Positions 25,493 to 33,046 of a stretch of DNA of 59,773 nt are shown here, in pieces. The stretch's first letter is position 1. Every line of letters begins with the position of its first letter. Both the position numbers and the translations under genes were made by a program. Below the pieces are notes generated by a model. It did no database searches, was not told the DNA's origin, and was given only the letters and a program-made list of their open reading frames with translations. This DNA comes from Anaerolineales bacterium. Its GTDB lineage: Bacteria; Chloroflexota; Anaerolineae; Anaerolineales; Villigracilaceae. The DNA lies in NCBI GenBank assembly GCA_030834895.1, contig JAUQXA010000071.1:1-59773 (forward strand). The letters run 5' to 3'.

Positions 25493-26941
25493 TTATTTCT
25501 CTAAAGACTTTTGACCTTCGACCTTTGACCCTGCATTTCGATACAACGATTTCCCATTTTTATCCGTCAAGTTATACGCGCAGAACGGAACCAGTCTTCC
25601 GTCGCGGCTGGCAATGTGGATACAGCAATCGCGCAGGCGTTCCAAATCCAAATTCCAGGCGTCCTGAAACGCCATGCCAGAGACGAAGAAAGAATGCGTG
25701 CGCTTCCGCTCCAGAAAGACATCCCACTCGCCCAAACTTTGACCGCCGAAGACAGGCAGTTGCGTGATGAGATTCGGCGCCGACCAATTCTCCGCCACGA
25801 AAGCCCGTGTCCGCGCCGCGCCCTCTTCCGCGACGATGGGCTTGCAACCGCAGGAGTCCTCCTTGTGTTGGGTGATGGCTTTGAGGTTGCCGTTGGGCAT
25901 GAGCACGAAATTGCCGTGAAATGAACACAGCGCATTCTCACACCCAGGCGGACAAAACACATCGGTGCGAATCATGCCGTCGGTTTGAGATTCGATTTCC
26001 CGCAGTGTTTCGGGGATGGTGATTCGCGCTTCGTCGGCGGGAGATTCGGGGTAGCGTCCGAAGTAACTGATGGGTTGAAAATGCACGCCGCGCACGTTGG
26101 GCGAATGTTCCAGCGCCAGGCGGATGATATTCCCAATGTCGTCCGTGTTGACTTTGGGAATCAGGGTCGGCACAAGCACAACGCCAACGCCCTGCTCTTG
26201 GCAGTGCATGATGGTTTTCAGCTTTTGGTCGAGCAGTCCGCGTCCGCGAATGGTTTTGTAGATTTCGTCGCGCGTGCCGTCGAATTGCAGAAAGACCGTC
26301 GAAAGTCCCGCCGCTTTGAGTTCAGTCAGATATGCGGAGTCACGCGCCAGCCGCAGACCGTTCGTGTTCAATTGAAAATATTTGAATCCATATGAAAGCC
26401 CAACGCGGATGATTTCGGGCAGGTCGTCGCGGACGCAGGGTTCGCCGCCCGAAATCTGGATGTTGAACGAGGTACTTTCCGCGCTCAATCGCTTGAACCA
26501 GTCCTCCACCTCCGCCAGTGACCAGTCGGCTGAATCGTCGTTCCCCGAATCTGCAAAGCAGACGGGACAATGCAGGTCGCAGCGCTGGGTCACTTCCAGC
26601 AGAACCGAGCAGGTGTGCTGGCGATGTTCGGCGCACAAGCCGCAATCGTAGGGACAGCCATCTTTGACTTCGGTGGTTGGATTTTTGGGAAAGGATGGGG
26701 TTTTGGGTCTCACCCAATTTTTGAAACTGTCCGCGCCGCGCCAGACGACCGTGCAAAATTCCCCGTGCTGTGGACAGGTCTTTTCGAGATAGACGTCGCC
26801 GTCATGCAGAACACGCGCGGCAGGAATCCGCGCAAGGCATTCGGGGCAGACGCTTTCGGTGTGGAAAAGGATTTCGGTAGGGGCGACCCGCTCAGAGTTA
26901 AGTTGCGCTTCGCTCATCATTGAAGGGTCGCCCTTACTCAT
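25493..26941 (-). CDS. trsS: Radical SAM protein, TrsS type
   Basis: A 482-residue radical SAM enzyme. The cluster motif CDLHCPVC is at Cys121, 125 and 128, followed by ISGGEP. A cysteine-rich N terminus (CPEC at 32-35, CPYDCGLC near 96-103) and a C-terminal set (CPPGCENALC, SCGC) suggest auxiliary clusters. Homologous TrsS proteins sometimes carry selenocysteine; here cysteines are seen and no in-frame UGA is needed. ATG 26941 overlaps the upstream stop by 8 bases; 26920 is an alternative. The first 20 residues are encoded by a palindromic repeat. Product unknown; it may modify a partner protein or cofactor. Confidence 0.86.
   Translation of the reverse strand: MSKGDPSMMSEAQLNSERVAPTEILFHTESVCPECLARIPAARVLHDGDVYLEKTCPQHGEFCTVVWRGADSFKNWVRPKTPSFPKNPTTEVKDGCPYDCGLCAEHRQHTCSVLLEVTQRCDLHCPVCFADSGNDDSADWSLAEVEDWFKRLSAESTSFNIQISGGEPCVRDDLPEIIRVGLSYGFKYFQLNTNGLRLARDSAYLTELKAAGLSTVFLQFDGTRDEIYKTIRGRGLLDQKLKTIMHCQEQGVGVVLVPTLIPKVNTDDIGNIIRLALEHSPNVRGVHFQPISYFGRYPESPADEARITIPETLREIESQTDGMIRTDVFCPPGCENALCSFHGNFVLMPNGNLKAITQHKEDSCGCKPIVAEEGAARTRAFVAENWSAPNLITQLPVFGGQSLGEWDVFLERKRTHSFFVSGMAFQDAWNLDLERLRDCCIHIASRDGRLVPFCAYNLTDKNGKSLYRNAGSKVEGQKSLEK
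26881..26933. repeat. GGGCGACCC palindromic repeat at the trsS start
   Basis: GGGCGACCC (26881-26889) and its complement (26925-26933) bracket the trsS N-terminal codons. A shorter copy of this palindrome lies inside the dicluster oxidoreductase gene at 38089-38109. Confidence 0.65.
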
Positions 26942-27380
26942 CGTCCAACCCCGAAAGGTCGAAGCCGTTTTCCACCAGCAACTCGTTGACCTTTTGAAGC
27001 ACGCCGCTCACCATCAGTGGACAGCGTGTCATCTTGTTCTGGTTGTTTCCAGCGAGAATCTCCTCACAGCGGACGCCGCTGAATTGCTCGCCGTATTCCG
27101 CTTTGAACCATTTGACCAAACCTTGAATCATGAAATCGAGTTTCGGGTCTTCCTCTTGCTCGGGTGTGCCTTTGCCCGCGTACAGCCCCAGCAGGGATGC
27201 GCCGCCCGTCAACGCGCCGCACAGTTCGCCGCTGAATCCAAGTCCGCCCGCCAAGCCGTGCATGGCGCGGACTAAATCGGGGTTGGTCTTGCCCATCTGC
27301 TCCATGCCTTGCAAGAGAATCATCTGGCTGCAATAAAATCCCTGCTTGCGAAGGGTGATGAGTTGTTCCATGTTATCCAT
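26934..27380 (-). CDS. C_GCAxxG_C_C family protein (DVU_1555 type)
   Basis: A 148-residue soluble protein of the redox-related C_GCAxxG_C_C family. FYCSQMILLQG, GGLGFSGELCGALTGGASLLG and RCEEILAG...RCPLMVSG place the conserved cysteines. The family is frequent beside radical SAM and molybdenum genes and may bind a metal or shuttle electrons. It starts at 27380 or at the Met four codons on. It lies 7 bases after the small CxxC protein and overlaps trsS. Confidence 0.84.
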   Translation of the reverse strand: MDNMEQLITLRKQGFYCSQMILLQGMEQMGKTNPDLVRAMHGLAGGLGFSGELCGALTGGASLLGLYAGKGTPEQEEDPKLDFMIQGLVKWFKAEYGEQFSGVRCEEILAGNNQNKMTRCPLMVSGVLQKVNELLVENGFDLSGLDDE

Positions 27381-27387
27381 GTTTCAC

Positions 27388-27582
27388 CTATTTGTCTTCG
27401 AGCTGCATTTCGACTTCGGCAATGCGGCTCTTCGCCAGTTCTTCGGGAATGTACACCTCGCCGCACTCGGGACATTTGAGAATGTCGGCGGAGAAACTGT
27501 GTCCGAGGTAACTCAGGTACGTCTTGGTCGGCACTAGTTCCTTTTGGCATTTGTAGCAGATGACGGGCTTGGTCTCTGTCAT
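27388..27582 (-). CDS. Small double-CxxC redox protein (DVU_1557 type, copy 1)
   Basis: A 64-residue protein with two zinc-ribbon or rubredoxin-like pairs, CYKCQ and CPECGEVYIPEEL. It is too short for extra domains. MTETKPVI is taken as the start because GAGG lies 8 bases ahead. Another copy is at 36856-37068, and both precede an enzyme-modification gene. It is probably an electron carrier or a metal-binding adaptor of the molybdenum hydroxylase. Confidence 0.82.
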   Translation of the reverse strand: MTETKPVICYKCQKELVPTKTYLSYLGHSFSADILKCPECGEVYIPEELAKSRIAEVEMQLEDK

Positions 27583-27604
27583 TAGTTGAGCCTCGTTCAA
27601 TTCA

Positions 27605-27677
27605 TGTGATTCCCTGAGCGTAGCGAAGGGTCTCTACCACTGAAATGAGAGATTCTTCGCTCCGCTCAGAATGACAC
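27605..27677. repeat. CCCTGAGC-GAAGGGTCTC palindromic element (copy A)
   Basis: An imperfect inverted repeat about 73 bases long, opening GTGATTCCCTGAGCG and closing CGCTCAGAATGACAC, between mop1 and the small redox gene. Related copies are at 36034-36121 and, inside a gene, at 38733-38803. Confidence 0.8.
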
Positions 27678-27685
27678 AACGAAGA

Positions 27686-30565
27686 TTACTTCTTGAATTT
27701 TACTGGATTCGCCTTGATGTTATCCAGTTCATCATACAAATCCGAGCCGAGGAAATATTTCTTCGGCGGTTGGACTTTGCCGCCTTTGGCGATGATTTCC
27801 AAGCCCGCCTTGACCTTCTCTTTGGTGGCGGGCATTTCGTAGATGCGGACTCCGCAGGCGTTGTTGATGGCGTTCAGCACTGCCACATGTCCCGCCGCCT
27901 GGAACGCTTCGGATGCGCCCGAGGAGCCGAAGGGTCCGTCTGGGTCGGCGTTTTCGAGGTGGATGACGGTGATGTCGTCGGGGATGTCTTTGATGTAGGG
28001 GACGCCGCTGTTGGCGATGTTGGTGTTCTTCTTCACGTCGTCGTAGTTCTCGGTCAACGCAAAGCCGATGCTGTGCGAGATGCCGCCGTACGCCTGCCCG
28101 TTGACCGCGTCGATGTTGCCGACTTTGCCGACTTCATCCACAACCGTGAAGTGGATGACGCGGGTCTTGCCCGTCTTGGTGTTGACTTCGACTTCCGCCA
28201 GATTCAAGGCGTAGGTGTAGGCTGGGGTCGGGTCGCCGACGCCCGTGTTCGGGTCGAGGCGGCAGAGTCCCGCCGTGGCGGTGGTCTCGTAGATGCCTTC
28301 GTATTTCGTCGGGATGCCTTCCTTGACCATCTCGTCGTAGGTGCGATATGTGCCGTCAGGCTTGCGCATGGCGTTCATCAGCTTTTCGGCGGCGATGAGG
28401 GTGGCGTTGCCGTTCATGTAGTGCGAGCGGCTGGCGGCGGACATGCCACTGTCGGGGCAGAGTTTGGTGTCGTTTTGCACAAGGCGGATGTGGTCGGGAG
28501 TCACGCCCAACGGTTTGAGCGCTTCAAGGGTCACCATCAACGAGCCGATGTCTCCGCCCTGACCGACATCCTGCCAGGTGTCGAATTTGGTGAACGTGTT
28601 ATCGGGGTTGAGTTCGAGCGCGACGGTGGCGTTGTCAGCGTAGCCTCCCGCTCGGGTCACGTTGAACCCGCCCCAAGCGAGTCCGATGCCGCGCCGCAAT
28701 TCGGGCGTGTCCTTCTCCCGCGCTTCCTTCATCACCCGCTCGTAGTGTGGCTTCATCTTCCGCATGATTTCTTCCATCGGATAGACGCGATAAGGATAAC
28801 TGTTGATGTTGGTGTCGCCAGGGCGGGCGATGTTGCGCCAGCGGAACTCGAAGGGGTCGATGCCCGCTTTTTCCGCGAGCATGTCCATGAGGGCTTCGCT
28901 GAGGGTGTAGGCTTGCGGAGAGCCATAGCTGCGATACGCCACGCCGAAGTTGTGGTTGGTGTTCGCCACGCGGACAAGCCCCGCGGCGTGGGGAACCATG
29001 TATGGGAAGAAAACGAAGCGCGCGGGCTTGGTCATTTTGTCGTCGCCGCCCCACGAGTACGCGCCGTGATCCATGCCAAAGTCGAATTCGGCGGCGGTGA
29101 TTTTGCCGTTTTCATCGCAGGCAACGCGACCATTCGAGTGGGTGGGACTGCGCTTGCCCGTGAAGTGCTGCGACTCTTCGTAGGTCATCGAAAGCGCGAC
29201 GGGCATTCTCGTGACGACAGTTGCGGCGGCGGCGAGGGCGACATCGCCAGGGTTGGTTGACCAGCCGAAACTTCCGCCCGTGGGATTCATGATGATGCGG
29301 ATTTTTTCCTTCGGGATGCCGACAGGATTGCCCATGCGGCTGATGGATGCGTACACGCCCTGAGATTTGCACTGCACCGTCAGGTTGTCGTCTTCGTCGA
29401 AGTAGGCTTGGAGCGTCTCGCCTTCGATGGAAAGATGCGGCTCACGCGACGAGAAGAAACTGCCCTCCACGCTGAAAGCGGATTCGTCGATAATGTCCGC
29501 AACTTTGGATGGTTCTTCCAGCCCCGCGCCTTTCAAGACGGGTTGCATGGAAAAAATGTTGGGCGTGTCTTCGTGGATACGCATGGCGTCGGGCATGACC
29601 GCGTCGAGGAAGTTGAGATATTCGGGCAACTGCTCAATCTCGACCTTGACTTTGGCAGCGGCGGCGCGAGCATGGTCTTTCGTGTCGGCGACTGCCAGCG
29701 CGACGATGTCACCCCAGCGATAGATTTTATCTTCGGCGAGGACTTTGCGGCTGGGAACCATGACCGTCGTCCGCTCGTGGAATTGTCCCTCCGCCATGAT
29801 GTTGGAGCCGCCCGCCGCTTTGAGTTCGACGTGGGTGATGATTTTGACCACGCCAGGCATTTTCTCCGCTTCGGCAGTGTCAATCTTGAGAATCTTGGCG
29901 TGGTGCGCGATTCTCGGTTGGACAACTGCCGCGTGCAAACTGCCCGAAGGCATGGTGAGTTCCTGGTCGTCGCCGTAGTCCGCGAGTCCGCAGACTTTGG
30001 ATAACGCTGACGGACGCGCGATGGGCTTGCCGTAATATTCCTTGTCTTCTGGGAGTTGATAGGTGATGTCTTCGATGGTGGCTTCACCGCGCATGACCTT
30101 CGCAGCCGCCATGACCGCGTCCACAATTTGCTTGTAGCCCGTGCAGCGGCAGACGTTGAGATTCTTCTGGAACCAGTCGCGGGCTTGTTCGCGGGTTGGG
30201 TTGGGGTTTGCCAGTAGCAGGGCATAGGTCGAGATGATGAAACCTGGCGTGCAGAATCCGCATTGCACCGCGCCAAGATTCATGTACGCGACTTGAATCG
30301 GATGCAGGTTGGTTGGCGTGCCGATGCCTTCGATGGTTAGCACTTTGCTGTATTCCTCGATGGCGCGGATTTTCTTGAGGCAGGAGCGGACGAGTTTGTC
30401 GTTCAAGATGACCGTGCAGGAACCGCAGACGCCTTCGTCACAACCGACTTTCGTCCCCGTCAATCCGATGCGGCGCAGGACATCCGCGAGGGTGTCCTTT
30501 TCGGGGTCGCACATGAACATGCGATTCGCGCCATTGATATTCAGCCACATTTTTCTAAGTTTCAT
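27686..30565 (-). CDS. Molybdopterin-dependent aldehyde oxidoreductase (Mop1)
   Basis: A 959-residue xanthine-oxidase-family enzyme in which Fe-S and molybdenum parts are one chain. The N terminus has two [2Fe-2S] motifs: CDEGVCGSC (from Cys43) and QCGFCTPG with CRCTGYK. The Mo domain follows (AGGSNIMAEG, GGSFGWS, YRSYGSPQAYTLSEAL) and ends with SGASEAF, whose Glu aligns with the catalytic glutamate of Desulfovibrio gigas Mop. YRSYGSPQ departs from the usual RGxGxPQ. Very close paralogue of Mop2. Its ATG has AAAGGA ahead. It probably oxidises an aldehyde or hydroxylates a heterocycle with MCD/MPT cofactor. Confidence 0.92.
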   Translation of the reverse strand: MKLRKMWLNINGANRMFMCDPEKDTLADVLRRIGLTGTKVGCDEGVCGSCTVILNDKLVRSCLKKIRAIEEYSKVLTIEGIGTPTNLHPIQVAYMNLGAVQCGFCTPGFIISTYALLLANPNPTREQARDWFQKNLNVCRCTGYKQIVDAVMAAAKVMRGEATIEDITYQLPEDKEYYGKPIARPSALSKVCGLADYGDDQELTMPSGSLHAAVVQPRIAHHAKILKIDTAEAEKMPGVVKIITHVELKAAGGSNIMAEGQFHERTTVMVPSRKVLAEDKIYRWGDIVALAVADTKDHARAAAAKVKVEIEQLPEYLNFLDAVMPDAMRIHEDTPNIFSMQPVLKGAGLEEPSKVADIIDESAFSVEGSFFSSREPHLSIEGETLQAYFDEDDNLTVQCKSQGVYASISRMGNPVGIPKEKIRIIMNPTGGSFGWSTNPGDVALAAAATVVTRMPVALSMTYEESQHFTGKRSPTHSNGRVACDENGKITAAEFDFGMDHGAYSWGGDDKMTKPARFVFFPYMVPHAAGLVRVANTNHNFGVAYRSYGSPQAYTLSEALMDMLAEKAGIDPFEFRWRNIARPGDTNINSYPYRVYPMEEIMRKMKPHYERVMKEAREKDTPELRRGIGLAWGGFNVTRAGGYADNATVALELNPDNTFTKFDTWQDVGQGGDIGSLMVTLEALKPLGVTPDHIRLVQNDTKLCPDSGMSAASRSHYMNGNATLIAAEKLMNAMRKPDGTYRTYDEMVKEGIPTKYEGIYETTATAGLCRLDPNTGVGDPTPAYTYALNLAEVEVNTKTGKTRVIHFTVVDEVGKVGNIDAVNGQAYGGISHSIGFALTENYDDVKKNTNIANSGVPYIKDIPDDITVIHLENADPDGPFGSSGASEAFQAAGHVAVLNAINNACGVRIYEMPATKEKVKAGLEIIAKGGKVQPPKKYFLGSDLYDELDNIKANPVKFKK

Positions 30566-30598
30566 AATGGTTCCTTTATGTTAGTGGACTTCTTTTTA

Positions 30599-30663
30599 TC
30601 CGCTAATCTGCGCTAATACTCGCGAATGAAAAAGATTGGCGTAGATTAGCGAGGATTAGCGGA
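30599..30663. repeat. TCCGCTAATC inverted-repeat element
   Basis: An inverted repeat: TCCGCTAATC at 30599-30608 with GATTAGCGGA at 30654-30663, plus inner CGCTAAT pairs. It fills the space between dicluster gene 1 and mop1. Confidence 0.75.
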
Positions 30664-32901
30664 CTAGCCTTCGTCAATGCTCATGCGATGACTGTAGGCA
30701 TTGAATAACTCGAATCCGTTCTCGGCGGGAGCGTATTCAGCCCAATAGGTCATGTTGCCAACTTGCAGATGCCCGATGAAATGTCCCGTGTTTGGGTTGA
30801 GCATTTTTCTGCCGCTGGCTTCGCAATGCTCGATGACCGCTTCGATGTCGGTTTCCAGAATCATCTCGTTGCTAATCTTTTGCCTGACTTCGGGAGTGGC
30901 GATTAAATGAATGGGGCGTTTTTCCATTTGAATTTCATCCTTCCAAAATTCACCCAGCGCCTGATTTTTGAGCGCGATGCGATTCTCCCTGCGCTGAGTC
31001 CAGGTGGGCGGTTTGCGGTTCGAGCCGTGCAAGCCAAACACGATGTCCAGCAGGTGATAGACGGGTTTTTGCGCTGAGGCAAAATTATCGCGGCAGTTGA
31101 CACAATATGTGACGTAGGGATTTTCATTCTGCGTAATCCGCGCCGAAATCACCTCACGGGCATAGCGCGGATTGGTGGTGGAGACTTGTCCGCCCCAACT
31201 GCAACACGCGGCGAGTTTCCCCTCAAGCGGAAGCGGCTCGTGGATGAATCCCGCTTGCGCGACAATCTGGCGGGCAGCCTGCTGTAACCCAGGCTCGTGC
31301 CTGCTGGCGCACGGGTCAAAGACCGAGATGATTTCTCCGTCCCCAGGCTTGGACGGTGAAGCCCCCCAGTCTTGAATCAAATTGTAGAGGAAGACCCGTT
31401 CGATGTCGGGCAGGTAGCGCTCGAACATCTGATTGCAAGTCGGGCAGGCAAGGACGGCGGCGGGTTTGCCGAGGGCAATCCACTGCTCGCGGATTTTGGC
31501 GATGACCTCGCCGTGAAGTTTTTGGTCGCCAGCCCATTCAGCGGGAGCGCCGCAGCAATTGAGGAAAAGCGCCGTATCGGGTTGATGCGACAACAGCCAG
31601 CGATAACTCTCGGTCACATATTGCGGGTCAGACGCGCCGAGTTGACAGCCAGGGAAAAACATAAATTTGCTCTGGCTGTATCCGTTGGGCGTGCGCGCCA
31701 AATGCGCGGATTCGCTGTTGGTGAACTCCATGTCCCTCAGCCAGAAATCGTGGAACGCCCAGGGCATGGCTCCCTTCTCGCGCATGATGCGGTGGTTCTG
31801 GAGCAGGAGGTCGCCCACGTCAATGCCGACAGGACAGACCTCACCACACAAGCCGCACTGATTGCACGTCGAGATGAGACGGGTCGCAAGCGTGCCGTTG
31901 CCATCCAGCGTACCAGGGTGGATGGTCACTTCAACTTCTTCTGCTATTCGTTTTGGAAATTTTTTGAAATACCGTATGAGGTCAGAGTAGCGGATGCAAG
32001 CGTCACAGGAGCAACGCAGGCAACGCTTTGCCTCAAGAATGGCTTCGTCTTGGGTGAAGGTGATTCCGTCTTGAGGTAAAACAGGTTTGGTAACGGTAAT
32101 CAACTTTGGGTCGAGAGCCAGTTTCGTGCTGACCGTTTCCATCGGCTGGTTCATGCTTCCGACTTTGATGTAGCGTTCCATCGCAGCGGTGACGTTAAGT
32201 CCGTCCGCGATGGCGGTCATGCTGGTTCCGCCCATGAGCGAGCCGCCGAGGAAGACGCCCGCCCTGTTCGAGGCGTAGGCTCCGCCTGGGTCGCTGACCA
32301 GCCCAAAGTCCGCGCCGCCCGCTCCCGTGGCGACGTAGACTGCGTAGAAGTTCAAGTCGTCAAGACTTGTAATTTCCGTGTTCAGGTGCAGTTCGTATTT
32401 TTCATACATGAACTGCCGTTCGAATTCCTTCAAAAAAATTTCGGGCGGCAGCATATCCCAAAGATGTCCGCCGATGCGGTCGGAACGCTCGAAGACGGTG
32501 ACATCATATTTTTTGGATGAAAAGCGCAGGGCACAGGCAAGTCCGCTGGGACCCGCGCCGATGATGGCGACTTTCTTGTTTTTGGTCGGGACGTTGTAGT
32601 TGTTGGGGTTTGGGTTGCGGGCATATTTCAGCGCGGCGGCTTCGAGCAGGCGCAGGGAAATTGCGCTGTCCGTTTCCCGCCGTGGACAGACCGCCTTGCA
32701 TGGCTCGTCGCACAGGGCAGAGACAATGGCGGGAAACCCCACGGTGTTCAAGTAAAGCCGATATGCGGCATTGAACGCGCCGCGCTGCATTTTTTCGTTG
32801 AAGTCGCGCACGTCCAAATGAAACGGACATGCCGCCGTGCAAAAGGCAGGCTCATGTTGAAGACAGTCTTTGATGTTTCCTTTTGCTTTTTCCAAAGTCA
32901 A
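30664..32901 (-). CDS. FAD pyridine-nucleotide-disulfide oxidoreductase with dicluster and CCG domains (copy 1)
   Basis: A 745-residue electron-transfer flavoprotein. N-terminal dicluster cysteines include CTAACPFHLDVRDF and CDEPCKAVCPR, as in GltD-type proteins. FAD binding is at AIIGAGPSGLACAL. Further clusters follow: CLRCSCDACIRYSDL and CNQCGLCGEVCPVGID. A C-terminal CCG region (FFPGCQLGAS, CCGAPAEW, CCSWGG) resembles heterodisulfide reductase subunit D. It likely moves electrons between Mop1/Mop2 and NAD(P) or a quinone/disulfide. The only usable start is TTG; an in-frame stop lies 8 codons upstream. Shorter than copy 2 by about 33 residues, mainly where copy 2 has repeat-derived insertions. 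Confidence 0.88.
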   Translation of the reverse strand: MTLEKAKGNIKDCLQHEPAFCTAACPFHLDVRDFNEKMQRGAFNAAYRLYLNTVGFPAIVSALCDEPCKAVCPRRETDSAISLRLLEAAALKYARNPNPNNYNVPTKNKKVAIIGAGPSGLACALRFSSKKYDVTVFERSDRIGGHLWDMLPPEIFLKEFERQFMYEKYELHLNTEITSLDDLNFYAVYVATGAGGADFGLVSDPGGAYASNRAGVFLGGSLMGGTSMTAIADGLNVTAAMERYIKVGSMNQPMETVSTKLALDPKLITVTKPVLPQDGITFTQDEAILEAKRCLRCSCDACIRYSDLIRYFKKFPKRIAEEVEVTIHPGTLDGNGTLATRLISTCNQCGLCGEVCPVGIDVGDLLLQNHRIMREKGAMPWAFHDFWLRDMEFTNSESAHLARTPNGYSQSKFMFFPGCQLGASDPQYVTESYRWLLSHQPDTALFLNCCGAPAEWAGDQKLHGEVIAKIREQWIALGKPAAVLACPTCNQMFERYLPDIERVFLYNLIQDWGASPSKPGDGEIISVFDPCASRHEPGLQQAARQIVAQAGFIHEPLPLEGKLAACCSWGGQVSTTNPRYAREVISARITQNENPYVTYCVNCRDNFASAQKPVYHLLDIVFGLHGSNRKPPTWTQRRENRIALKNQALGEFWKDEIQMEKRPIHLIATPEVRQKISNEMILETDIEAVIEHCEASGRKMLNPNTGHFIGHLQVGNMTYWAEYAPAENGFELFNAYSHRMSIDEG

Positions 32902-32925
32902 CTCGCTTGATAAAAATTCTGTCTA

Positions 32926-32990
32926 ACCACGGAGGCACGAAGACACAGAGGAAAAAATTAAAAACTCCGTGCCTCAGTGTCTCCGTGGTT
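32926..32990. repeat. CCACGGAG inverted-repeat element (copy A)
   Basis: AACCACGGAG (32926-32935) pairs with CTCCGTGGTT (32981-32990), with related inner blocks. It lies between the genes for mop2 and dicluster protein 1. A relative is at 39409-39478. Confidence 0.75.
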
Positions 32991-33001
32991 CAAGGCTTTC
33001 T

Positions 33002-33028
33002 GTAGGTCACGCTTCAAGCGTGACCTAC
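33002..33028. repeat. Perfect 27-bp palindrome
   Basis: GTAGGTCACGCTT (33002-33014) and its exact complement with a single-base centre, 19 bases from the end of mop2. It may act as a transcript-stabilising hairpin. Confidence 0.7.
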
Positions 33029-33046
33029 GTTTTCATTCACAGGCGT

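Noticed and set aside
25493..26941. Selenocysteine in the TrsS-type protein
   Set aside because: Homologues can be selenoproteins, but here the key positions read as cysteine and the frame has no internal UGA.
27671..29260. Long plus-strand open frame (529 codons) opposite mop1
   Set aside because: It is antisense to a clear Mop gene, and its Val/Asp/Gly-rich composition is what GC-biased codon use produces. Similar frames lie opposite mop2 (32969-34753) and mop3 (40217-42133).
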